A stretch of 49,321 bases of DNA from assembly GCA_018241405.1 (NCBI GenBank), contig JAFEDY010000006.1, positions 3,681 through 53,001 of the forward strand, in the 5' to 3' direction. Made by a program: the position numbers and the translations under genes. Position 1 is the stretch's first letter. Each line of letters opens with the position of its first letter. Source of the DNA: Pseudomonadota bacterium (lineage in GTDB: Bacteria > Pseudomonadota > Gammaproteobacteria > Burkholderiales > Burkholderiaceae_C). This document shows, one piece after another, positions 1 through 6,925 of this stretch. The notes under the pieces were generated by a model, which was not told the origin of the DNA, searched no databases, and saw only the letters and a list, made by a program, of their open reading frames with translations.

Positions 1-153
1 GCACAGCCCATGGCTGCCTATGACGAAGTGCGCACCAACTATCCGGTGAGGCAATGTACGCTTGGATCCATGCCGATAAGTGCCAGCAAATATTTCGTGG
101 TGTGCCCGGAGGGGCGGCCGCGTATCGTTCCTAATGTCTTGATTGGTTTATGA
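1..153 (+). CDS. C-terminal fragment of an unidentified protein
   Basis: An open frame enters from the left edge and stops at 151-153, giving about 50 residues with two Cys and an ending VCPEGRPRIVPNVLIGL. The Cys spacing and the Gly-Arg-Pro-Arg tail recall the C-termini of GspH/FimT-type pseudopilins, which would suit the glycosyltransferase that follows, but this resemblance is weak and I do not assign a family. The gene body lies outside the window. Confidence 0.4.
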   Translation, partial: AQPMAAYDEVRTNYPVRQCTLGSMPISASKYFVVCPEGRPRIVPNVLIGL

Positions 154-247
154 AATTTGAATTTGCGCCAGGGCCGGAGTTGCAAGCGATTGTTTGCAGC
201 TCTGCGTTTTGCTTGCAATTTTTTCCGGAACATTCCGCGTGGCAGCC

Positions 248-1837
248 GTGAATACCTTGCCCGCGGAGGGCCGCGGCAGCCTGCGTCTTGACGCCGCGCC
301 GCTGGTGGCGCTGGCCGTGGCGCTGCCCTTCGTCTTCGGCGTCACCGAGACACCCTACGCCAACTTCTGGCCCCTGATGGCCAGCGGCGCCTGCGCCTGG
401 CTCATCGCCGCCCTGGCCTGGTTGCGCGCCTGGCGTGCGGACGAAGCGGGCCTGGCGCGCTGCCTGGCGGCGGGGCTGTTGTTGGCGGCGCTGCTGGGCG
501 GCGTGGTTGGCCTGCTGCAGTTCTTCGAGGGCGACCTGGGCTGGGCGCCCTGGATCCATGTGTCCACGCCGGGTCAGGCCATTGGCAACCTGCGCCAGCG
601 CAACCAGCAGGCCACGCTGCTGGCCCTGGGTGCCTGGGCGCTGCTGTGGTGGGTGGCGCGCCTGCAGGCCTGGGGCGCGGGGCTGCCGGCGCAGCGCGGC
701 GCGCGCCGCTGGCTGCCCCTGTTGTTGGCCGCGCTGGTGCCCTGGGCCCTGGTGCTCTTGGCCGTGTCGGGTGCGGCCACCGCCTCGCGCACCGGGGCGC
801 TGCAGTGGCTGCTGATGCCGGGCCTGCTGCTCCTGTGGCGGCGCAGCTGCGGCGCGTTGGCGCTGGCCGTGGGTGGCCTGGGGGTGCTGCTCTATCTGCT
901 GGCGGCCTGGGGCCTGCCGCAGTTGCTGCTGGATTGGACGGGCGTGCGCATGGAGGGCCTGTTCCTGCGCCTGACGGACGAATCCCACCCCTGCAGCAGC
1001 CGTCTGGCACTGTGGTCCAACGTGCTGCAGCTGATCGCCCTGCGGCCCTGGACCGGCTGGGGCTGGGGCGAGCTGGACTACGCGCACTACATCACGCCGT
1101 TTGCGGGCGAGCGCTTTTGCATGCTGCTGGACAACGCGCACAACCTGCCGCTGCAGCTGGCCGTGGAACTGGGCCTGCCGCTGGCGCTGCTGCTGTGCGG
1201 CCTGTTGCTCTGGGCCCTGCTGCGCGCGCGCCCCTGGCGCGAGGCGGCGGCCCCGCGCCAGCTGGCCTGGGGCGTGCTGGCCATCGTGGGCGTGCACAGC
1301 ATGCTGGAGTTTCCGCTGTGGTACGGGCCGTTTCAGCTGGCGACGGCGCTGGCCTTGCTGGTGCTGCTGGCGCCCTGGCTGGCCGCATGGGCCGCGCGTT
1401 GGCGCTCTGTGGCCTGGGTGCTGGCGGCGGCCATCTTGCTGGCCGTGCCTGTGCTGGGCGTCGCCCTGGTGCGCGACTATGGCCTTGTGAGCGCCTTGTA
1501 CCGCCCCGTGGCCGAGCGTCCCGCAGAACTGCGCGGGCTCACTGCCGCCGAGGTGGCGCGGCGGACCAGGTTCTTCCGTGCGGCGGCGGAGTTTGCCGAG
1601 CTCACCACCACCGCCGTCACCCCGGCCAACGCGCGGCAGATGCATGGCCTTGCGCTGCGCCTGCTGCACTACTCGCCCGAGCCGCGCGTGATCGAGAAGC
1701 TGATCGCCAGCGCCCGCCTGCTGGGCCTCACCGACGAGGCGGCCCTGCACAGCGACCGCTATCGCCGCGCCTATCCGCAGGATTTCGAGCGCTGGCAGCG
1801 TGGCGGGCAGTCCAGCGGCGAGCCGCTGGCGCAGTAG
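248..1837 (+). CDS. PglL/Wzy-type O-oligosaccharyltransferase (O-antigen ligase family)
   Basis: Integral inner-membrane protein with about ten hydrophobic segments in the first 430 residues and a soluble C-terminal tail of about 90 residues. The large periplasmic loop carries DNAHNLPLQLAVELG and, after the next segment, HSMLEFPLWYGPF, the pattern of PglL_A/Wzy_C proteins that move a lipid-linked glycan onto pilin or other periplasmic proteins. In this family the loop His acts in glycan transfer. The start is uncertain: GTG at 248 begins MNTLPAEG; an in-frame TTG at 194 would add 18 hydrophobic residues. With pilA and tfpX elsewhere in the window, pilin is the likeliest acceptor (inference), but O-antigen ligation by a WaaL-like relative cannot be excluded. 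Confidence 0.8.
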   Translation: MNTLPAEGRGSLRLDAAPLVALAVALPFVFGVTETPYANFWPLMASGACAWLIAALAWLRAWRADEAGLARCLAAGLLLAALLGGVVGLLQFFEGDLGWAPWIHVSTPGQAIGNLRQRNQQATLLALGAWALLWWVARLQAWGAGLPAQRGARRWLPLLLAALVPWALVLLAVSGAATASRTGALQWLLMPGLLLLWRRSCGALALAVGGLGVLLYLLAAWGLPQLLLDWTGVRMEGLFLRLTDESHPCSSRLALWSNVLQLIALRPWTGWGWGELDYAHYITPFAGERFCMLLDNAHNLPLQLAVELGLPLALLLCGLLLWALLRARPWREAAAPRQLAWGVLAIVGVHSMLEFPLWYGPFQLATALALLVLLAPWLAAWAARWRSVAWVLAAAILLAVPVLGVALVRDYGLVSALYRPVAERPAELRGLTAAEVARRTRFFRAAAEFAELTTTAVTPANARQMHGLALRLLHYSPEPRVIEKLIASARLLGLTDEAALHSDRYRRAYPQDFERWQRGGQSSGEPLAQ

Positions 1838-1840
1838 CCG

Positions 1841-2428
1841 TCACGCCAGATTGCAAAAACCCAGCGCTTTCTCGAGGTGCGCAGGGAAATCGCTCAGCGC
1901 ATGGTCGCCGCCCGGCAACACGATCTGCTGCGCCTGCGGGTAGCGTGCCGCCATCTCGCGCCAGTCCAGCAGCTCGTCGCCCTGCGCGGCGATGAGCAGC
2001 TCGGGGCCGGCAGGGGGGTGGTCGCTCACGTCCAGCGCCCGGAGCTCGGCTATGTATTCGGGGCGGAAGAAGAAGCGTTCCTCGGGGTCATGCCAGGCGC
2101 TCTGCTCGCCGATATGGCGCTCCAGGTCGCGCGCCGGGTTGACGGCCGGGTTCAGCAGCACGCTGGCGCAGCGCGCCTGGCTGGCGACCCAGCTGGCGTA
2201 GTAGCCGCCCAGGGACGAGCCGATGACCGCCATGCTGCTGCCTTGCGGCCAGGCGGCGATGCCGTCCTGCACCTGCGCCATGGCCGCGCGCGGCGAGGGC
2301 GGCAGCTGTGGGCACCAGAGGAACACGCCGGGGTGGTGGCGGGCGACATGCCCCGCCACCAGGCGCGCCTTGGCGGACTGGGGCGAGGAGCGAAAGCCGT
2401 GCAGGTAGAGCAGGTGGGTGGCGGGCAT
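1841..2428 (-). CDS. YqiA/YcfP-like alpha/beta-hydrolase esterase
   Basis: A protein of 195 residues starting MPATHLLYLHGFRSS. LYLHGFRSS is the usual N-terminal strand and oxyanion region of the UPF0227/YqiA esterases, GSSLGG is the nucleophile elbow with the catalytic Ser, and GGDHALSDF near the end supplies the His. The predicted role is hydrolysis of short acyl esters or thioesters in the cytoplasm; the substrate is unknown. A longer frame to 2491 exists, but the ATG at 2428 fits the family start and sits 6 bases after a GATAAT -10 box. It converges on the ligase gene with a 3-base gap and is divergent from rodA. Confidence 0.85.
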   Translation of the reverse strand: MPATHLLYLHGFRSSPQSAKARLVAGHVARHHPGVFLWCPQLPPSPRAAMAQVQDGIAAWPQGSSMAVIGSSLGGYYASWVASQARCASVLLNPAVNPARDLERHIGEQSAWHDPEERFFFRPEYIAELRALDVSDHPPAGPELLIAAQGDELLDWREMAARYPQAQQIVLPGGDHALSDFPAHLEKALGFCNLA

Positions 2429-2463
2429 GGGGGCATTATCGGGCGCGGGATAATCACGCCCCC
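2429..2463. promoter_or_regulatory. Back-to-back leaderless-type promoters for the esterase gene and rodA
   Basis: The 35 bases between the two ATGs contain GATAAT on the plus strand (2449-2454), 9 bases before the rodA ATG, and GATAAT on the minus strand (2440-2435), 6 bases before the esterase ATG. Transcription starting 6-8 bases after each box would begin at or almost at the start codon. No Shine-Dalgarno sequence fits between box and ATG on either side. I see no convincing -35 boxes. Confidence 0.6.
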
Positions 2464-3648
2464 ATGTCTGCCGTTTTCGACCAACCCTCACTGCCGCAGC
2501 GCATCTGGCCGCTGTTTGGCGGCTTCGACTGGCCGCTGATCTTCTTGCTGCTGGTGCTGTCCTCCATTGGGCTGCTGGCCATGTATTCGTCGGGCTACGA
2601 CCATGGCACGCGCTTTGCCGATCATGGGCGCAACATGCTGCTGGCGGCGGGCATCCTGTTCCTGGTGGCGCAGATCCCGCCGCAGCGGCTGATGCTGCTG
2701 GCGCTGCCCATGTACACGCTGGGCGTGGCCCTGCTGGTGGCGGTGGCGCTGTTCGGCATTACCAAGAAAGGGGCCACGCGCTGGCTCAACGTGGGCGTGG
2801 TCATACAGCCGAGCGAGCTCATGAAGATCGCCATGCCGCTGATGCTGGCCTGGTGGTTCCAGAAGCGCGAGGGCCAGCTGCGCGTGCTGGAGTTCGTCGT
2901 GGCCGGGGTGCTGCTGATGATTCCCGTGGGGCTGATCATGAAGCAGCCCGACCTGGGCACGGCGCTGCTGGTCATGGCCGCCGGGCTGTCGGTGATCTTC
3001 TTCGCCGGCCTGCCCTGGAAGCTGGTAGCGCCGCCGGTGCTGCTGGGCGTGGTCGGCATTGCCCTGGTGGTTTGGTACGAACCCCGGCTGTGCGCCGACG
3101 GCGTGCGCTGGCCGGTGCTGCACGACTACCAGCAGCAGCGCATCTGCACGCTGCTGGACCCCACGCGTGACCCGTTGGGCAAGGGCTTTCACATCATCCA
3201 GGGCATGATCGCCATCGGCTCGGGCGGCGTCTGGGGCAAGGGCTTCATGGCCGGCACGCAGACGCACCTGGAGTTCATCCCCGAGCGCACCACCGACTTT
3301 ATCTTCGCCGCCTTCTCCGAGGAGTTCGGCCTGGTGGGCAACCTGACGCTGATCATTTGCTACGTGCTGCTGGTGTGGCGCGCGCTGGTGATCGCCGCCC
3401 GCGCCACCACGTTGTTCGGCCGCCTCATGGCCGGGGCCGTGGCCATGATCTTCTTCACCTATGCCTTCGTGAACATGGGCATGGTCAGCGGCATCCTGCC
3501 CGTGGTGGGCGTGCCCCTGCCCTTCATCAGCTATGGCGGCACGGCCATGACCACGCTGGGGCTGGCGCTGGGGGTGCTGATGTCGGTGGCGCGCGCGCAG
3601 CACCAGACGGAGCAGGATCCACCCGAGTCGCTGCAGGCGTCGTTATAG
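2464..3648 (+). CDS. rodA: Peptidoglycan glycosyltransferase RodA (SEDS family)
   Basis: A protein of 394 residues, the usual RodA length, with about ten membrane segments. RodA polymerises lipid II glycan strands in the elongasome together with PBP2 (MrdA), giving rod shape. Visible SEDS hallmarks are GATRWLNVGVVIQPSELMKI in the first half, KQPDLGTALLVMAAGL before the large loop, and the C-terminal VPLPFISYGGTAM. A loop insertion DGVRWPVLHDYQQQRI lies between the middle segments, as in other betaproteobacterial RodA. The start at ATG 2464 gives MSAVFDQPSLPQRI. The usual neighbours mreBCD and mrdA are not in the window directly upstream; the gene appears to have its own promoter. Confidence 0.95.
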   Translation: MSAVFDQPSLPQRIWPLFGGFDWPLIFLLLVLSSIGLLAMYSSGYDHGTRFADHGRNMLLAAGILFLVAQIPPQRLMLLALPMYTLGVALLVAVALFGITKKGATRWLNVGVVIQPSELMKIAMPLMLAWWFQKREGQLRVLEFVVAGVLLMIPVGLIMKQPDLGTALLVMAAGLSVIFFAGLPWKLVAPPVLLGVVGIALVVWYEPRLCADGVRWPVLHDYQQQRICTLLDPTRDPLGKGFHIIQGMIAIGSGGVWGKGFMAGTQTHLEFIPERTTDFIFAAFSEEFGLVGNLTLIICYVLLVWRALVIAARATTLFGRLMAGAVAMIFFTYAFVNMGMVSGILPVVGVPLPFISYGGTAMTTLGLALGVLMSVARAQHQTEQDPPESLQASL

Positions 3649-3680
3649 GCGCTGGCCCGCGCGGGCCAGTGGCGCCTGCC

Positions 3681-3686
3681 TACAAT
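3681..3686 (+). promoter_or_regulatory. TACAAT -10 box of tldD, leaderless type
   Basis: TACAAT lies 6 bases before the tldD ATG at 3693, so the transcript should begin at or beside the start codon. The rodA-tldD gap is only 44 bases and has no purine-rich ribosome binding site. Confidence 0.5.
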
Positions 3687-3692
3687 CGCGGC

Positions 3693-5153
3693 ATGATCTC
3701 CCGCGAACCCACCATTGAGCGCCTGGCCCTGGCGCGCGAGCTGCTGCTCACCCCCTTCGGCCTGGACGAAACCCACCTCTCCCGCGCCCTGGCCGAGATC
3801 CGCGCGCACCGCGTGGACGACGCCGACCTGTACTTCCAGTACACGCGCAGCGAGGGCTGGAGCCTGGAGGAGGGCATCGTCAAGACCGGCTCGTTCTCCA
3901 TCGACCAGGGCGTGGGCGTGCGCGCGGTGAGCGGCGAGAAGACCGCCTTCGCCTATTCCGACGACATCTCCGAGGCCTCGCTGCTCGACGCGGCCCGCAC
4001 TGTAAGGTCAATTTCGGCCGCAGCGCAAGGTGGACGTGCGCGAGTAGCTTCTAAAAAAATAGCGAGAAGCCGGTCGCTGTACCCGCATATCGACCCCATC
4101 GCCAGCATGGACAGCACGGCCAAGGTGCAGCTGCTGGAGCGCGCCGAGCAGCGCGCCCGCGCCAAGGATCCGCGCGTGGTGCAGGTCATGGCGGGCCTGG
4201 CCAGCGAGTACGACGTGGTGCTGGTGGCGCGCGCCGACGGCACCCTGGCGGCCGACGTGCGCCCGCTGGTGCGCATGTCCATCACCGTGATTGCCGAGCA
4301 GGGCGGGCGCCGCGAGGTGGGTTCGGCCGGCGGCGGCGGGCGCTTCGGCCTGGCCTACTTCAGCGACGCGCAGATCGCGCAGTACGTGGATGAGGCCGTC
4401 AACGCCGCGCTGGTGAACCTGGAGTCGCGCCCCGCACCGGCCGGCGAGATGACCGTGGTGCTGGGCCCCGGCTGGCCCGGCGTGCTCTTGCACGAGGCCG
4501 TGGGCCATGGGTTGGAGGGCGACTTCAACCGCAAGGGGTCGAGCGCCTTCAGCGGCCGCATCGGCCAGCGCGTGGCGGCCAAGGGGGTGACGGTGCTGGA
4601 CGACGGCACGATCGCCGACCGCCGCGGTTCGCTGAACGTGGACGACGAGGGCCATGCCACGCAGAAGAACGTGCTCATCGAGGATGGCATCTTGAAGGGC
4701 TACATTCAGGACGCGATGAATGCGCGCCTCATGGGCCAGGCGCCCACCGGCAATGGCCGGCGCGAAAGCTACGCCCACATCCCCATGCCGCGCATGACCA
4801 ACACCTACATGCTGGCCGGTGACAAGGATCCCCACGAGATCGTCGCCAGCATCAAGCGCGGCCTGTACGCCACCAACTTCGGCGGCGGGCAGGTGGACAT
4901 CACCAGCGGCAAGTTCGTGTTCTCGGCCAGCGAGGCCTACTGGGTGGAGGACGGCAAGATCCTCTACCCCGTCAAGGGCGCCACCATCGTCGGCAGCGGC
5001 CCCGAGTCGCTCAAGCGCGTGAGCATGATCGGCAACGATCTGCGCCTTGACAGCGGCGTGGGCACCTGCGGCAAGGAGGGCCAGAGCGTGCCCGTGGGCG
5101 TGGGCCAGCCCACGCTACGCATCGACGGCATCACCGTGGGCGGCACGGCTTGA
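3693..5153 (+). CDS. tldD: Metalloprotease TldD
   Basis: A protein of 486 residues. TldD is the zinc-binding partner of TldE (PmbA) in a protease that degrades unfolded peptides and matures some modified peptides; it also affects carbon-storage and gyrase-toxin phenotypes in E. coli. The HExxxH motif is clear: LLHEAVGHGLEGDF near residue 270. The C-terminal GGTA ending and GVGTCGKEGQSVPVGVGQP are typical. The stretch at about residues 112-130 (RVASKKIARSRS) is coded by an A-rich segment (4038-4062) unlike the GC-rich surroundings and looks like an in-frame repeat insertion. The tldE partner is not in the window. Confidence 0.93.
   Translation: MISREPTIERLALARELLLTPFGLDETHLSRALAEIRAHRVDDADLYFQYTRSEGWSLEEGIVKTGSFSIDQGVGVRAVSGEKTAFAYSDDISEASLLDAARTVRSISAAAQGGRARVASKKIARSRSLYPHIDPIASMDSTAKVQLLERAEQRARAKDPRVVQVMAGLASEYDVVLVARADGTLAADVRPLVRMSITVIAEQGGRREVGSAGGGGRFGLAYFSDAQIAQYVDEAVNAALVNLESRPAPAGEMTVVLGPGWPGVLLHEAVGHGLEGDFNRKGSSAFSGRIGQRVAAKGVTVLDDGTIADRRGSLNVDDEGHATQKNVLIEDGILKGYIQDAMNARLMGQAPTGNGRRESYAHIPMPRMTNTYMLAGDKDPHEIVASIKRGLYATNFGGGQVDITSGKFVFSASEAYWVEDGKILYPVKGATIVGSGPESLKRVSMIGNDLRLDSGVGTCGKEGQSVPVGVGQPTLRIDGITVGGTA
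4038..4062 (+). repeat. A-rich repeat copy inside tldD
   Basis: GCGCGAGTAGCTTCTAAAAA here resembles GCGCAAGCAGCTCCTAAAAA at 35284 in the 3' end of gltB. Both lie in frame in long GC-rich genes, and both stand out by their A run. They look like copies of one small dispersed repeat that was tolerated because it kept the frame. Confidence 0.4.
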
Positions 5154-5192
5154 AGCCTGCGGGTGTAGTGCGATGGCAACGATTTCCCTATG

Positions 5193-5219
5193 TTGCACTG
5201 CCGCAAATCGTGCTACATT
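5193..5219 (+). promoter_or_regulatory. Promoter of the DAHP synthase leader
   Basis: TTGCAC (5193-5198) and TACATT (5214-5219) are 15 bases apart, short for sigma-70, but the -10 is preceded by TGC, giving an extended -10 (TGnTACATT). The expected start near 5226 falls next to the leader-peptide ATG at 5227. ACGATTT (5179-5185) and AAATCGT (5205-5211) form an inverted repeat around the -35 that could be an operator; this is inferred. Confidence 0.5.
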
Positions 5220-5226
5220 GCCACGC

Positions 5227-5283
5227 ATGTCGGTTCGCAGCGCGTTTTACTTTTACTTTTGGTTCTCTGTCCATGGCGGATGA
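5227..5283 (+). CDS. Aromatic-rich leader peptide of the DAHP synthase attenuator
   Basis: An 18-codon frame, MSVRSAFYFYFWFSVHGG, with seven consecutive aromatic residues (Phe-Tyr-Phe-Tyr-Phe-Trp-Phe) at positions 7-13. Three of the four Phe codons are TTT, uncommon in this GC-rich genome. It lies upstream of an aromatic-pathway gene, is followed by an intrinsic terminator, and ends at TGA 5281. This matches the layout of amino-acid leader peptides such as those of trp and phe operons, whose translation speed senses charged tRNA. Here stalling on Phe, Tyr or Trp codons would all raise expression. The peptide itself probably has no other role. Confidence 0.85.
   Translation: MSVRSAFYFYFWFSVHGG
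5275..5279 (+). promoter_or_regulatory. Putative antiterminator segment
   Basis: GGCGG at 5275-5279, spanning the last leader codons, is complementary to CCGCC at 5326-5330 in the 5' arm of the terminator. A purine run (GAGAGAGG, 5283-5290) can also pair with part of CCCTTCTCC (5311-5319). A ribosome stalled on the aromatic codons leaves GGCGG free to block the terminator; one that reaches the stop codon covers it. Confidence 0.55.
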
Positions 5284-5319
5284 GAGAGGTAGACGCGCAC
5301 CCTGACCGAGCCCTTCTCC

Positions 5320-5357
5320 AAAAAACCGCCGAAGCTGAAAAGCCCGGCGGTTTTTTT
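5320..5357 (+). terminator. Intrinsic terminator (attenuator) before the DAHP synthase gene
   Basis: AAAACCGCCG pairs with CGGCGGTTTT, enclosing a second small stem GCT-GAAA-AGC with a GAAA tetraloop, followed by a run of seven T ending at 5357. It lies 50 bases before the DAHP synthase ATG and 37 bases after the leader stop codon, so transcripts must read through it to express the gene. Confidence 0.9.
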
Positions 5358-5406
5358 GTTTTTGCCCCCCGTTCCACCTTCACCCATTCATTCCCAAGGA
5401 CGCCCC

Positions 5407-6525
5407 ATGACAGCCCAAGTCTCCAGCAGCGATGCCTGGTACCGCACCGTCGACAAAACCAGCCAGACCGACGACCAACGCATCGAGGACATCACCGTGC
5501 TTCCCCCTCCCGAACACCTGATCCGCTTCTTCCCCATCGGCGGAACCGAGGTCGAAGCGCTGATCGGCAACACGCGCCGCAACATCCAGCGCATCATGAA
5601 CGGCGAGGACGACCGCCTGCTGGTCATCCTTGGCCCCTGCTCCATCCACAACCCCGTGGCCGCGCTGGAATACGCGCAAAGGCTCAAGGCCGTGCGCGCG
5701 CAGTACAAAGACAGCCTGGAAGTGGTGATGCGCGTGTACTTCGAGAAGCCCCGCACCACCGTGGGCTGGAAGGGCCTGATCAACGACCCCTACCTGGACG
5801 GCAGCTACCGCATCGACGAGGGCCTGCGCATCGCGCGCCAGTTGCTCATCGACATCAACCGCCTGGGTGTGCCGGCCGCCAGCGAGTTCCTGGATGTGAT
5901 CAGCCCGCAGTACATCGGCGACCTGATCAGCTGGGGCGCCATCGGCGCGCGCACCACCGAGAGCCAGGTGCACCGTGAGCTGGCCTCGGGCATCTCGGCG
6001 CCGATCGGCTTCAAGAACGGCACGGACGGCAATATCCGCATCGCCACCGACGCCATCCAGTCCGCCAGCCGCGGCCACCACTTCCTGTCGGTGCACAAGA
6101 ACGGCCAGGTGGCCATCGTGCGCACCACCGGCAACAAGGACTGCCACGTCATCCTGCGCGGCGGCAAGACGCCCAACTATGACGCGGCCCATGTCGCAGC
6201 AGCCTGCAAGGACCTGGCGGCCGCGGGCCTGCCGGCCACGCTGATGGTGGACTGCAGCCACGCCAACAGCAGCAAGCAGCACGAGCGCCAGCGCGATGTG
6301 GCGCACGACGTGGCGGCGCAGATCGCGGGCGGCTCGCGCAGCGTGTTCGGCGTCATGATCGAGGGCCACCTGCAGGCCGGGGCGCAGAAGTTCACGCCCG
6401 GCAAGGACGACCCCGCCGCGCTGGAATACGGCAAGAGCATCACCGACGCCTGCCTGGGCTGGGACGACTCGGTGGCCTGCCTGGCCGAGCTGGCGGCCGC
6501 CGTGCAGGCGCGCCGCTCGGTATAA
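5407..6525 (+). CDS. Class I 3-deoxy-7-phosphoheptulonate (DAHP) synthase
   Basis: A protein of 372 residues. It condenses phosphoenolpyruvate with erythrose 4-phosphate, the first step of the shikimate pathway to Phe, Tyr and Trp, in the cytoplasm. AroF/AroG/AroH-type marks are visible: LVILGPCSIHNPVAALEYA, RVYFEKPRTTVGWKGLINDP, GARTTESQVHRELASG, GFKNGTDG and DCSHANSSK, which together hold the metal and phosphate ligands. The N-terminal extension that carries feedback-inhibitor binding in the E. coli isoenzymes is present. Which isoenzyme (Phe-, Tyr- or Trp-sensitive) cannot be told from motifs. Expression is probably set by the attenuator just upstream, whose leader contains all three aromatic amino acids. 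Confidence 0.95.
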   Translation: MTAQVSSSDAWYRTVDKTSQTDDQRIEDITVLPPPEHLIRFFPIGGTEVEALIGNTRRNIQRIMNGEDDRLLVILGPCSIHNPVAALEYAQRLKAVRAQYKDSLEVVMRVYFEKPRTTVGWKGLINDPYLDGSYRIDEGLRIARQLLIDINRLGVPAASEFLDVISPQYIGDLISWGAIGARTTESQVHRELASGISAPIGFKNGTDGNIRIATDAIQSASRGHHFLSVHKNGQVAIVRTTGNKDCHVILRGGKTPNYDAAHVAAACKDLAAAGLPATLMVDCSHANSSKQHERQRDVAHDVAAQIAGGSRSVFGVMIEGHLQAGAQKFTPGKDDPAALEYGKSITDACLGWDDSVACLAELAAAVQARRSV

Positions 6526-6556
6526 GCTGCACCATCTACGTCACGAAAGACTGCCC

Positions 6557-6868
6557 ATGCAAAGCGAAGTATTGGTCACCCTGTCGCCCGGCCAGGAATT
6601 CCGCCTGGATGCCGAGGCAGCGCCTGCCCTCACGCACGAGGAGGCGCGCCGTTGGCTGGATGACGAATTCCTGCGCCTGGAGTGCGAGCCGCTGCGCGCC
6701 AGCGGCAAGGTGCTGCTGGCCGACAAGGTGCTGACCGTGGCCAGCGCCGCGGGCGCCCGCCTGCTGGCCGACCCTGCCTGGTCGTCCCGGTTTGCGCGTG
6801 CCGCCGTGGCAGCCCTGGCACGGCCCGTGGTGCGCGTGGACGTGCCGGCCATGGCGGTCACCTTCTGA
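6557..6868 (+). CDS. Hypothetical protein, 103 residues
   Basis: I do not recognise a family. The protein has no signal peptide, no membrane segment and no Cys pair. It begins MQSEVLVTLSPGQEF, carries an acidic helix EEARRWLDDEFLRLE (about residues 28-42), and ends with an Ala/Val-rich part RAAVAALARPVVRVDVPAMAV. Codon use is like its neighbours, which supports a real gene. It starts 31 bases after the DAHP synthase stop, so it may be cotranscribed with it. Confidence 0.65.
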   Translation: MQSEVLVTLSPGQEFRLDAEAAPALTHEEARRWLDDEFLRLECEPLRASGKVLLADKVLTVASAAGARLLADPAWSSRFARAAVAALARPVVRVDVPAMAVTF

Positions 6869-6880
6869 TTTTGAGGTGAA

Positions 6881-6925
6881 TTGCTGTTAGCGCTTGTTGG
6901 TAAAGCGCTGGCAGCTATATTTTTT
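6881..6925 (+). repeat. Dispersed hairpin repeat at the 3' end of mpl
   Basis: GCTGTTAGCGCTTG followed by AAAGCGCTGGCAGC can fold into an imperfect hairpin (AGCGCTT against AAGCGCT, with GCTG against GGCAGC outside it), followed by an AT-rich tail. A close copy lies at 49280-49321. The element supplies the last codon and stop codon of mpl (stop at 6917-6915). Confidence 0.65.

Noticed and set aside
131..1750. Antisense frame of 539 residues over the ligase gene
   Set aside because: Composition is Gln/Arg/Gly/His-rich without any motif, the signature of a shadow frame opposite a GC-rich gene.
5356..5406. Upstream extension of the DAHP synthase start
   Set aside because: The frame extends to 5356 only by running back into the terminator T run; ATG 5407 begins the conserved N-terminus.
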